23,107 nucleotides of DNA. Origin: Cylindrotheca closterium. Lineage: Eukaryota > Bacillariophyta > Bacillariophyceae > Bacillariales > Bacillariaceae. Of the stretch, positions 1-9,600 are shown piece by piece (position 1 is the first letter of the stretch; every line of letters starts with the position of its first letter). Location of the stretch: the NCBI GenBank assembly GCA_933822405.4, contig CAKOGP040001720.1, positions 1 to 23,107 of the forward strand, read 5' to 3'. Both the position numbers and the translations under genes were made by a program. The notes under the pieces are model-generated. The model searched no databases and was not told the origin of the DNA. It saw nothing but the letters and a program-made list of their open reading frames with translations.

Positions 1-518
1 ATTGAAAGTGCTTGGGCTTTGAATCTTGGTCTGGCTTTCACTTAATGTGTGATTGTTCCACTCTGGCTCCTTGTCAGAGAGAGCATACTAGTGATGTAGC
101 TACTTGTTAATAAAGACTGTGATATATATTGCTACTGGGGTGTATTTATGGGGCTCTGAAGCAGCTGTGAGTAGATGATGGATGATTGATCTTCCCATCA
201 CATACCTTATGTACAAACAGCTAGACACAAGCAAATTGTTTGACCAAGATTGTATGATACCTGTCATACATGAATGTTTTGTGTCAGATTGACTAGTTTT
301 TGAAATTATGACAGATTATGGCAGGTTTGTTGATGCAAGTGCAAAGATCTCAGCTTTTGGAAGAAGTTTTAGAGTGGCTCTGAACCATTATTTCAGGAAG
401 GAGAAGAAACGATACTATTCAGGATCGGAATTGTACAGCAGTACCTGGTAGCGGATGACAGCCAAAAAACGGCCAAGTAGTCGAATTGATCAACGACGCA
501 TGCTGACCATCAATCGCC
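1..518. other. Upstream intergenic stretch, no gene seen
   Basis: No open frame of convincing length or composition is present. The stretch precedes the glycosyltransferase gene and presumably carries its promoter and 5' UTR, but I see no distinctive core promoter motif that fixes a start site. A short frame starting at 455 runs into the next gene in another phase and looks like a shadow. Confidence 0.5.
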
Positions 519-1733
519 ATGCACATCATTTATCTACAAACGCAGTCTCTTATGAGAAAATCTGTAAAATTGCTCAGTTTATGGTTGACTTTTGGCCTAG
601 GAGTTCTGTTCAACTCTCATGGGAACATGATGCAAAACCGCTCGCTCAACTCTCATGGGAATATGATGCAGAACCACTTGCCAGCTGTCAAATATAACAT
701 GCCAAGGAATATGGAAGAGTGCATCAACCGATCAGGGTACACATTTCACAAATGGACACCGAACACAAATATGACGTGGCGTATCATGTCGATGGTACAA
801 ATTGAGAAATCTGGCCCATCAGGTTTTGCTTCGCGTTGCGATTGGGTGATTGGTTCAAGAAGCGTTACATGGGGTGTTGTTCCTCGGAATACAGCTTGGG
901 GGATTCCAAATATGCTACCCCGCACCATTTTTCTGCAAACTGACGAGCTTCAAAAATTTAATGACCGCATGCTACCTTGTTTTTCAAATTTTCATCGGTT
1001 CAGTCTCGTGATTGGTGATCATGACAAAACGACCCCAAAACAAGTCGACAGCCGTTTCTCCTCTCCGACTCTTCAGCACAGCGATTGGCATCGGTGGCTT
1101 TCGGATGAGCGCATTCTTCATTTATTTGTTGAGCACTTGGACACTGTCTCTCCACCTGACCGTGTAACAGCGATACCCGTGGGCCTTAACCCAGAGGAGT
1201 TTGAGAACTATAATCCTGATTCGATATTCCAATATACCCCAGAACAAATTGACATTTCTGCGAAACCTCCGCGTATTGTTTTTACGAACCGTATTCGAGA
1301 TTTTCCACAATTCAGAGATCGTCAACTTGCACACGACATGTGTACGAATTTGTCAAATTGCGATGTGATGGTGAATGCGCCAATAGCTGAATTCATTCCA
1401 ACTATCAAAGATTATGCATTTCTTCTGTGTGTGCATGGTGGTGGAATTGAACCAAATCCAAATGTTTTTACGGCGCTGTTGGTAGGAGTGATTCCCATAG
1501 TAGCTCCTTTTCCAGGATATCGAGTCTATGATGGCTTGCCTGTTGTTTTCACTGACGGCAATTGGACTGAATCGCTATACTTCTCTGAAGAATTCCTCAC
1601 GTCGAAGCTAAAAGAGCTTGCACCGTTTTTTGAGAATGCATCGAAACGAGGTACAGTCCTGAAAAAATTACTGTCGCAGCATTGGTGGAATCTCGTGCAA
1701 AGTACACTGGAAAGTGTTGACAAAGATATATGA
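519..1733 (+). CDS. Putative exostosin-like (GT-B) glycosyltransferase, type II membrane protein
   Basis: The frame encodes 404 residues without an intron. The second in-frame ATG (552) would start the protein at MRKSVKLL, directly before a hydrophobic stretch (about residues 17-31) that fits a signal anchor for the ER/Golgi; 519 is the longest frame and 552 an equally good start. The globular part has the look of protist exostosin/GT47-like enzymes: an early segment with FLQTDEL (138-144), a middle strand region GDHDK and IPVGLNP, and a C-terminal nucleotide-sugar-site-like block VHGGGIEPNP followed by ALLVGVIPIV (305-328). In this family the C-terminal Rossmann lobe binds the sugar donor. 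Donor and acceptor cannot be told from sequence. Oddity: a 36-bp in-frame tandem duplication just after the anchor repeats SHGNMMQN. The assignment is by motif impression, without a database search. Confidence 0.55.
   Translation: MHIIYLQTQSLMRKSVKLLSLWLTFGLGVLFNSHGNMMQNRSLNSHGNMMQNHLPAVKYNMPRNMEECINRSGYTFHKWTPNTNMTWRIMSMVQIEKSGPSGFASRCDWVIGSRSVTWGVVPRNTAWGIPNMLPRTIFLQTDELQKFNDRMLPCFSNFHRFSLVIGDHDKTTPKQVDSRFSSPTLQHSDWHRWLSDERILHLFVEHLDTVSPPDRVTAIPVGLNPEEFENYNPDSIFQYTPEQIDISAKPPRIVFTNRIRDFPQFRDRQLAHDMCTNLSNCDVMVNAPIAEFIPTIKDYAFLLCVHGGGIEPNPNVFTALLVGVIPIVAPFPGYRVYDGLPVVFTDGNWTESLYFSEEFLTSKLKELAPFFENASKRGTVLKKLLSQHWWNLVQSTLESVDKDI
611..682 (+). repeat. 36-bp tandem duplication inside the glycosyltransferase gene
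   Basis: Two adjacent copies (611-646 and 647-682) begin CAACTCTCATGGGAA and differ at a few bases. Each encodes 12 residues containing SHGNMMQN, so the frame is kept. It lies in the presumed stem region between membrane anchor and catalytic domain, where length changes are usually tolerated. Confidence 0.85.
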
Positions 1734-2288
1734 TTAAGATTTGCATTCTATTTTCGATGGCACTGCCAATCGTAGATGGTCTGGTTTCCAAATCTTTTCA
1801 GAGGTCGTCAACTCTCTCTGCAATTTAAATCTTTCATCGATTGTAGGACACTTCCATGATAACAGTTCTCCTGTATTAGGTATGCTTCGAGTGAAATTGT
1901 TCCCATGTGAGAAATGTTTGTCTTGAATTTATGATTCATTGCAAAGGGTGTTTCTCGAAAGGTAATTGCAATTGCAGGCACTGGGAAGCATTTAAGTTGT
2001 GACAATTAGAGCACCTCCAGCTGAGCTGTCAATCAACTATCACACTCCATACAAGAACATAGCCCTCTTGTACATAGCACGTAATAAACGTGATCTGCAA
2101 TATGACATATTTCAACATATCAATAGTAGGAGCTACAATTAATTAAATCTTTATAGAAAAATAGTTTCCTATGCGTTATCCAAAAGAAGTCCAGTCTAAA
2201 GAGAATGATAACTTTGCCAACGGCAATACAAGTGGCCAAGGCAAGAAATTTGGGCTATTCTATGTTTTGAGTTTTAGCAAGGATGACT
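1734..2288. other. Intergenic stretch with a dispersed repeat fragment
   Basis: No supported gene. Positions about 1855-1950 resemble 21737-21825 on the same strand (shared stretches include TTCTCCTGT, GTGAAATTGTTCC and TTGAAT...ATGATTCA), which marks it as part of a repeated element. The remainder is AT-rich sequence without recognisable features. Confidence 0.5.
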
Positions 2289-2455
2289 ACAAGGAGTGTC
2301 CAATGAATGGTCTCCAAGAGAACAATTTCAACACGCTCCTAACTCTGAAGATCAGAGTAGGAGAGATGTCCAAAAGCGTGATGTTCAGCTGGAACATCAC
2401 ATGAGCTGCACCCCTGCGCACCCCCATATTGCTAAAGGACAGGCACATCAAATGG
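2289..2455 (+). repeat. Hairpin-bearing repeat, copy 1
   Basis: About 165 bp that recurs at 3635-3795 with high identity, and whose first about 48 bp recur again at 3922-3969. It contains two strong inverted repeats. At 2338-2361, CCTAACTCTGA and TCAGAGTAGG flank AGA with one bulged A. At 2378-2400, GTGATGTTC and GAACATCAC flank AGCTG as a perfect 9-bp stem. The short open frames crossing it differ between copies and do not look like real proteins. Confidence 0.75.
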
Positions 2456-3508
2456 TGGACTGGTGCGTGTGTGTGTGCAGTTAGTGATCTTGGATGGCGC
2501 TCCTGTTTTTCCTACAAACATGGAGGTGGTGGTGCCACTGAAGATCACTTGTGGACAAAGGGGGGGACGGTTTGTGGCATGGCGCTCCTGAGTTTCCACA
2601 TGAAACTTCCAGTCGCAACGCCAAATGTCCAGGCCCCAGCACACTTGAAAAACAAAAGGATGATTGTAGCTTGATGGAGGGAGGCCAAGAACAGGAGATG
2701 GGCCTCCAACTCCACGCCAAAAACAGCCTCCTTGAAATTCCACAAAACAACAATTCACCTTGCCTTCGAGCTCCATCACTCCCCCACACGACCAACGACA
2801 ACTGGACTTGAAATTGTAAAAACCAATCTCTCCAGCTGCCGCCTTGGGCGAGAAAAACGGAAAGGTCTCCATAGTGCGGCTGATGTTGGATCCAGCGCTG
2901 CAACCGCTCCTTCTTTCGTCCAAGCTTCTTGCGTTGAGGAAAGACCGCCTCTGTGGGTCAGTTCCATGGCGACTGTCGGCTCTTGGCCCTTCTTGGCTCT
3001 TGGCGCGTCACACTTTTGCAAGTGCAATGGGAAGAAGAAAGACACGGTGGGAGCGGTGGAAATACAACAATCAGCTCATACAACCGCTGTGAAATGCTTA
3101 CCATTTTCCCCACCCTTTTTTTCATGTAGATAAAGTTAGATTTCGGTTCTGGCGGACATCAGACAAGCAACAGGCTTGTCTTCGTCCAAACCGATTGACA
3201 ACTTTGCGGCCCATGAAGCCTTCATTGCCAACCAGCCATGCCTGCATGCGACCATCAGGTTGTCATGCAGAGGCACTAACCATAGCGATCTCAGATCCGT
3301 CTAATACAAAATAATCATCTCTACAGGAAATAAATATTGTAAAAGACTTGTTATCTACATGGAATGGGCAAAGCAAAAGCCTTGCACAAAAACTCAAATT
3401 TCCCAAACCTTTACTGGATGTTTGCTATCTAGAAAGGCCGGTACAAAACCCACATACAGAACTCCTGCAGGATTCAGTATGGGATTTTCGTGGCGCTCAG
3501 ACGTTTTG
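2456..3508. other. Non-coding, relatively GC-rich stretch
   Basis: Several open frames of 80-160 codons overlap on both strands in 2430-3130, but none has recognisable domains or plausible composition and they compete with each other, so I read the stretch as non-coding. A compact hairpin, GACAAGC / AACAG loop / GCTTGTC, lies at 3162-3180. A short motif ATGGCGCTCCTG occurs twice, near 2494 and 2580. Confidence 0.45.
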
Positions 3509-3969
3509 ATGGTCCAAGTGCACAATTCCATGTTTTCGGATTCCCTGCAAAAACCGACTCATAGAAATCCCCCGAATAAACGGACCAAACGGACATTTGC
3601 CCGTCTGTCCGATCGTATGTGTCGAACTGCTTCCATCAAGGTGAATGGTCTCCAAGAGAGCAATTTCAACATGCTCCTAACTCTGAAGATCAGAGTAGGA
3701 GAGATGTCCAAAAGTGTGATATTCAGCTGGAACATCACATGAGCTGCACCCTTGTACACACCCATGTTGCCAATGGACAGGCACACCAAAACGGTAGGTT
3801 TGATGGTCCGAGCACACAATTCCATGTTTTCAGATTCCCTGCAAAAAAAACGACTCATAGGAATCCCCCAAATAAACGGACCAAACAGACATTTGTCTGT
3901 CTGTCCGATCGGACATGTCTATCAAGGAGTTTCGAATGAATGGTCTCCAAGAGAGCAATTTCAACAACA
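3509..3969 (+). repeat. About 290-bp tandem duplication containing hairpin-repeat copies 2 and 3
   Basis: A unit starting near 3510 (TTGATGGTCC ... CACAATTCCATGTTTTC ... AAACGGACCAAAC ... CTGTCCGATCG), followed by the hairpin repeat (3635-3795), is repeated from about 3797, where the second copy breaks off after the first about 48 bp of the hairpin repeat (3922-3969). The starts of equivalent blocks are 287-295 bp apart. In copy 2 the first hairpin is intact (3676-3699) and the second has one mismatched pair (3716-3738). Confidence 0.75.
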
Positions 3970-4127
3970 AGAGTTCAGACTATTTTTCTTTTTGAATGTA
4001 ACGGAATCTTGGTCCCATGATGGTAAAACTCAATTGTGTCATTCCTATATGGACCTCATTTGGCATGGGAATAGGAGGTTCTTCAGATTGGGGCATGACT
4101 GCATGCAGCAAACAAAGAAGACGCAAA

Positions 4128-4285
4128 GTGTTAGAAATAAGCAGACTCTGCTCCATCTTGTGCCTATAGTGCTCAGAACAAACTCTGTACAAAATATTTT
4201 TTTAAATTGACTGTACAACACTTCCGCAACAATAGTCGTTGTTTGGCAGTCTTGCGTCAAATCCTGACATCATGATTAAATCCAA
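4128..4285 (+). repeat. Dispersed repeat starting TGTTAG, copy near 4.1 kb
   Basis: Resembles 21638-21935 with gaps. Shared blocks include GTGTTAGAA at the start, GCTCAGAACAAACTCT, GACTGTACAACACTT and CTTGCGTC. The flanks to the left of TGTTAG differ completely between the two places, so TGTTAG behaves like the end of a mobile element. TG at the edge is compatible with an LTR, but no second end was found. Confidence 0.6.
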
Positions 4286-4740
4286 TCAAAACTACGGAAT
4301 CTTGGTCTCATGATGGTAGGACTCAATTGCATGATGCCATGACAAATTTTCTTGTCCATGGACTTGTAGTAGTAGTGGCTTGTCAAGCTTATTGACACCA
4401 ATTAGCATGTCTTCAGTAGCTGATGAAAGAGAGTGAACCTGAGATCATCAATCCGCACACCATTGCCTGGAATGGTCCATTAAGAACAACCATTGTAAAA
4501 TGCAATCAACATCATGCAAGGATGATAGGCTTGAGATTTTTGTTCTTGCCAAGGTGAAGTAGAACTTTTGCCTTGCTTTCATCACCACTTTCTTCAGGAA
4601 GATTGAATACGATTTCCGTATGAACGGCAAGTTTGTTGCAATAGCGGTCATAATGCTTTATCTTCATTTCTAGTGGTTCAATCAACATGAAACTAAGTCA
4701 AATGCGTAGCAAATGCAACACTAGTAGTTTGAGGTAACTC

Positions 4741-4878
4741 TGCAGAGTATATCTCTTCCGTAAAAGCCTCTGGCTATTCGAATAGTAATCCAACCTTTAC
4801 AGAAGAGTTAAAGAGAGAATCTTTACATGGACCTGATGACTAAGGTCTAGTTCTGTACTCAAGCGAAGGAGCTTCTCG
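4741..4878 (-). repeat. Dispersed repeat, inverted copy of 21473-21640
   Basis: Read on the - strand it matches the + strand at 21473-21640: both contain AGAAGCTCCTTCG, GTACAGAACTAGACCTTAGTC, ACTCTTCTGT and GAAGAGATA(T/C)ACTCTG. Similarity stops sharply at ACTCTG, exactly where the other locus continues with TGTTAG. Confidence 0.75.
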
Positions 4879-5003
4879 AGTCCAATACCTTGGGCCTATT
4901 CTTTGGGCCGTTTCTACCACGTACGCCAACACTAGAATCATTGTATGGAATACAGTACGTGTACTGTTATTGTATCGACATAGTTGCCTTGGGAATCATT
5001 TCA

Positions 5004-6437
5004 TCAACATGCACACGGGGAGTTGCGGATGTTTTCGATCAAAAATGAAAACGTGGACCGTGGGGTGCCAAAAAAACCAATTCTACCACAAGCAGCTATC
5101 TGCTGTGCTAGAATCATGTGTGCTTCTCCATGTTTAATTCCCAACGATTTGCCTAATTCAAGTGCAATGTCCATGTATCCAGTGGCACTGTTACCAGCTT
5201 CTGTTAGTAGGACAAGCTTAGTCTTTCCGAGACGCCTCTTCATCAGCAACAGTGTTTCTTGAAAAAGTGGATGCTCAAACAATGGCGCCCAGTCCGTCAA
5301 AATAAAAAGACCTATCCTTGCGGGCATTTCCTCAATACTATCTAGCCAGTTCGTGGTCGCATCCACCGCATTATCCATTGAAGATGAAAGCGTTTTTGGA
5401 AGCAGCCAATCAAATGACGGTTCGGTTGCTCTGATATGAACTGAAACATAGGGGATGCAATCAAACTTCACATGTGCCGTCCGTGCGGCCAGTCGAACTG
5501 TCTCGCTGTAGCGCATTTTATACTTGAAAAAACTCATGTGATAGTCAAAAAGACTCGAATGCACAGCGGAACGACCAAGTTGCATTGTGTCGTAAATTGT
5601 CCAAACATCAAACTTATCATATTTTCTTCCGATCTTTGAAAGATCACGGTATGTCTTCGTTCTCCCTTTTTTCGTGTTGGTCTTATTTTCGAGCTGCGTC
5701 TGATTCTTAATAAAAATTGTGTCGAAGCGATTATAGGACAGAACCCAGTCTGTCATGTTGTCTCTCCAATGGTTGATATAAAAATCATGAAGATTTATTT
5801 TCTCTATCCTCGGAAGAATGTAGTCCAGATCAAGTACCTTCTCGAAGGGAAGAAGGTCCTCTCTGGTGTAATTGAAAAAAGGCATCGTGTAGTTCATTAT
5901 CTCCTCCGTATAACGGCACCGCAACCGATCAATCATTTCTCGTGTGGGTTTCTGTTCAGCATACATGATTCTTAACAATTCACTGCTGTTGAGTAGATTG
6001 CCAATAAATGGATCAGTAGAATCCGGTGAAGGAAGGAAACTGCATTCTAGCTGGCGAGCTGGATTGCGAGGTATTTTCGGAGGAACGATGAGGACTCGAC
6101 CTGTAACGACGGCAAACCAGTAACCCAGAACCAAGCAATTGACCTGATTTGCCAGCCCACCGGAAGCGTAATACTGCAAGTACTTTTTATCGCCACACGA
6201 TTGGTTTATTTCAGTCTTCTTAAATACTTGCGAGTTATGAAAAGTCTTGCAGAAGGATTCACTGTGTTTGTCATCATCATCGCTTATTGTGGTGCAAAAA
6301 GCTTTAGTGCTCATATAATGGGTTGGTAAATTGTCATTATCAATGACCAACCCCAAAGTAATGTAGATCCTCCAATAGTAAGCGCTGAAGCAGATAATTG
6401 ATGCAACCGTTCGATACGAACTTCTTCCTATATTCAT
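5004..6437 (-). CDS. Putative GDP-fucose protein O-fucosyltransferase-like protein
   Basis: An intronless frame of 477 residues starts at the ATG at 6437-6435. A moderately hydrophobic stretch near the N-terminus (about residues 10-32) could be a signal anchor, giving a type II Golgi/ER protein. The fold signature is of the O-FucT family: a glycine-rich start GGLANQ (93-98) followed by a buried helix and VTGRVLIVPP; a central VSVHIRATEP (331-340), where family members carry a conserved His/Arg pair contacting GDP-fucose; and a C-terminal block AQQIAACGRIGFFGTP with STFSFLIENIR (444-471), typical of the last strand and helix of this superfamily. It would transfer fucose, or a related sugar, to protein acceptors. 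Copia A is immediately upstream, head to head, leaving about 175 bp for its own promoter. It could be another GT65/GT68-like enzyme; I did not run a search. Confidence 0.62.
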   Translation of the reverse strand: MNIGRSSYRTVASIICFSAYYWRIYITLGLVIDNDNLPTHYMSTKAFCTTISDDDDKHSESFCKTFHNSQVFKKTEINQSCGDKKYLQYYASGGLANQVNCLVLGYWFAVVTGRVLIVPPKIPRNPARQLECSFLPSPDSTDPFIGNLLNSSELLRIMYAEQKPTREMIDRLRCRYTEEIMNYTMPFFNYTREDLLPFEKVLDLDYILPRIEKINLHDFYINHWRDNMTDWVLSYNRFDTIFIKNQTQLENKTNTKKGRTKTYRDLSKIGRKYDKFDVWTIYDTMQLGRSAVHSSLFDYHMSFFKYKMRYSETVRLAARTAHVKFDCIPYVSVHIRATEPSFDWLLPKTLSSSMDNAVDATTNWLDSIEEMPARIGLFILTDWAPLFEHPLFQETLLLMKRRLGKTKLVLLTEAGNSATGYMDIALELGKSLGIKHGEAHMILAQQIAACGRIGFFGTPRSTFSFLIENIRNSPCAC

Positions 6438-6611
6438 TTCAACAGGATGGTCAATGGTGTGATTTGGCGCAATCGGGCAGGACCCCCCGACACTCTGCGT
6501 CTGCGCATCATCCGTCTCTCTGGGGGATATTTTTTAATTATTGTTCCCCCATAATCTTTTGGTTCAGTTCAGGGGATCCCTGGTTCTACTTTGGGGTCGA
6601 ATCGAAAATAG
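6438..6611. promoter_or_regulatory. Short divergent interval between O-FucT-like gene and copia A
   Basis: This interval separates the start codon of the - strand gene from the point where the Gag-Pol frame of copia A becomes open (after a TAG at 6609-6611). It contains a perfect 7-bp inverted repeat TGGGGGA / TCCCCCA (6521-6527 and 6545-6551) around a T-rich centre. It shows no similarity to the 3' LTR region of copia A. The promoter of the O-FucT-like gene must lie here or inside the transposon; this is inference. Confidence 0.35.
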
Positions 6612-6647
6612 TACTTTGCCGGGGAAAGATCAAGCGCAACTGAATAT

Positions 6648-9600
6648 GTGATCGTGGGCCTGACAGGAGAATTCACGCTCCCATCCATCACGGAACCTGC
6701 GGACCCAAGCGACCCAGACAACAGGGTCCTCTTCGCCAAATGGGAAGGGGAATACAAGGACTTCAAAAGGAAGCAAAAGGATAGAGAGGCAAACGAAGGA
6801 GCCTTCTTCGGTTTATTGATGCGTCAATGCACTGAACAGTTTCAAAACGCCGCCCAAGAGCACCATGAATGGAATAAGGTTCAATCCAACATGGACACCA
6901 TGGGGTTGCTTCGGATCTTCCAACATCTCACAGCCACAGGAGGAGCCACCAACGTCGATCCGGCTATGTCGAAGTACCAGGCCCAGCAGAGATTTTACAG
7001 TTGTATCCAGGGCAGCAAGATGACGAACGCCGAGTACTATTCGCGCTTCATGCATCATGTGAACGTGGTCAAGTACTGCAAGGGAGCACTGGGAGCATCG
7101 ATTGCCGCATTGGAGGACGCATGCAGAGAAGCAAAAGTCAACAGCACCCTTGATGAAATGAAGAAACTCGAAGCAAAGGTGATGGAGCGAGAAATGGCAA
7201 TGGCATTTCTCATGGGCGCTGACAAGAAGCGATATGGCAACTTGATCGCGCAAGCTACCAACGCTCGATTGTTGCATAACGGAGCCTCAACTTTCCCAAC
7301 GACCATGGCAGGAGCTTTGGAGCTGTTGAACAATGGGCAACAGCTTCAAATCACGCAGAGTGTTGTCCGAACCTCCGATGTGGGAGGTGGAGCATCTTTT
7401 TTCACTGAGGGCCAGCCATCCGATCAGAACGGAGCCGGCAGGCGCGAAAATCCACGTAGAAACGGTACTGGAGGTCGTGGAAATGGAGGACGTGGCGGTC
7501 GCGGCGGTCGCGGACGATTTGAGCGAAACCAACCTGAAGATCATCAAGACGACCACGCCCACATCAACAACAACGACGCAGATACTGATAACAATAACAC
7601 TGGTTCTGGAGAGTATTTGAATCCTTTAGATAATCTAGCCGATTCGAGCAACGATGCGGAGGCTTTCATCGCGAGCGACGCGATAGATGAAGATGTGACA
7701 GCTACGGAGCTGCTCTTCCTTCAATCAGACAACATGCACGCACAGCTCATCCTCAAGAGGCACCCAACATCAGGATTTCCGGTCACCTGGTTGATCCTTG
7801 ACACCGGATCCACGGCAAACATCTTCTGCAATAGATCGCTATTACGCAAAATCCACAAGGTCAAGAAAGGATTAAGGGTGCGCTGCAATGCAGGAGTCGT
7901 TGAATTGAACATGAAAGGGTTTTTTGGAGATTATCCGGAGGCGGTGTGGTTCAACCCAAAAGGAATAGCCAACATTTTTTCCTTCCACAACATGAACAAA
8001 CACTGCAACATCACATACGACAATGCCGCAACCGACCGATTCATTGTTGATTTCAAAAACGAAAAAATAGAGTTTCTCCCCACTGACAAGGGGTTATACC
8101 ACATGGATCTGAAGGACCAACTGAACTCGGCTTGGAATTTCTTCGAGACTGTGAAAGGGCAAAAGGCCAAGCACACCAAGGCATCAGTGATCCGTGCAGC
8201 CAAGGCTCGCCACATTCAAAATATTATTGGACGACCTGGAGACCGAAGATTCACGGACATTGTAAACAACAATCTACTGCGCGATTGCCCAGTCACGTCC
8301 GAAGATATCAAAACGGCCACCAACATATATGGCCCCAACTTGGGATCGCTTAAAGGTAAAACGACATCCACTACGGACGGTCATGTACGCACAGAGATTG
8401 GCGCTATTCCACCACACATCAAGGAGCACTATTCGGATATCACGTTGGCAATTGACATATTGTTTGTCAACAAAATGCCTTTTTTGGTGACCATCTCCCG
8501 CCACATCAAATTCGGGACAGTCGAGCGCCTTCACAACAGGCAAATTCCCACCATCAAAAGAGCTCTACAAAAGGTCATTGCGCTCTATTCGCGACGCAAC
8601 TTCAAGGTCATTTCCATTCTGGGCGATCCCGAATTTGAACCCCTCGAGCAAGAATTCCCCAATATTCAAGTGGACTGCTGTGGCGCTGATGAACATGAAC
8701 CTACCATTGAACGGTTCATTCGCACCATAAAGGACAGGGTCCGCAGCAACTACAACATGCTCCCCTTCCGCCGCATTCCCAAACTGATCCTTGAATATTT
8801 GATCCGCAATGCAGTCTTCTGGCTCAATGCCTTCCCAGCTCTAGATGGAGTATCCAACAATCTGTCACCTCGATACATCGTCACCGGTCGCCAGGTCACC
8901 ATGAAACATCATGTCCGAACCGAATTTGGGGCGTATGTCCAAACACATGAGGAGCACTCCAATGACATGCGCTCCCGCACCTTGGGAGCTATCTGTCTTG
9001 GACCAACCGGCGCTGCTCAAGGCTCCCACTATTTCATGAGTGTTGCTACTGGCAAGCGAATCTCCAGACAACACTGGACCACTCTCCCAATGCCAACTGA
9101 AGTGATTGATGAAGTCAGCCAGAAAGGGCAACAACAAGGCATGCCTTTGACACTCACATTCGCAGACAGACATGGAAGAGAACTGATAGACGATGATGAT
9201 GACATCGATGACGACCATGACTCTACCTACAGTTACTCAAGCGCCTCTGACAGTGAAGACGACCTCAGCTACGACAACGACAGCCACAGCGATTCTGACG
9301 ATTCCGACGACTCCGATCCGGGCTCTGACGCTGATTATGATGACGATAGTGATGATGATGATGAAACTACTGGTAATGATTATGCAGCTGAAGCTCCACC
9401 AACCGGCCAACCACCAGCTACTGCTGGATTGCCCGCAGGAGTGATCCAGCCACCACATCAGGTGGCAGTGGAGCCACAACAGCATCAACTCCAGCAACAT
9501 CAGCCACAATTCCCCCAGCCACCACATCAGGTGGCAGTGGAGCCACAACAGCATCAACTCCAGCAACATCAGCCACAATTCCCAGATGAAAACACCGGAA

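Larger units (their letters stand above)
3970..5003. other. Intergenic repeat mosaic downstream of the O-FucT-like gene
   Basis: No convincing gene. A segment with ACGGAATCTTGGT occurs at 4001 and again at 4294. Positions 4128-4285 match 21638-21935 on the same strand, and 4741-4878 match 21473-21640 on the opposite strand. A 58-codon frame on the - strand (4688-4512) is open but not recognisable. Confidence 0.5.

Noticed and set aside
455..697. 80-codon + strand frame overlapping the glycosyltransferase start
   Set aside because: Different phase from a longer, domain-bearing frame; it shares the 36-bp duplication only because the DNA does. No protein features.
2432..3133. Several overlapping frames of 80-163 codons on both strands
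   Set aside because: They overlap one another, show no recognisable motif and have unlikely composition; more likely chance open frames in GC-richer DNA.
3359..4210. Chain of + strand frames of 106-152 codons
   Set aside because: They run across the tandem hairpin repeats in different phases, so repeated DNA gives unrelated proteins; not real genes.
4512..4688. 58-codon - strand frame with EIVFNLPEESGDESKAK
   Set aside because: Composition is plausible, but it is short, isolated and unrecognised; followed at once by stops. Could be a remnant, but not supportable as a gene.
6447..6554. Short + strand frame starting at an ATG in the same phase as element A gag
   Set aside because: Two stops separate it from gag, and there is no sign of splicing; not accepted as the missing start.
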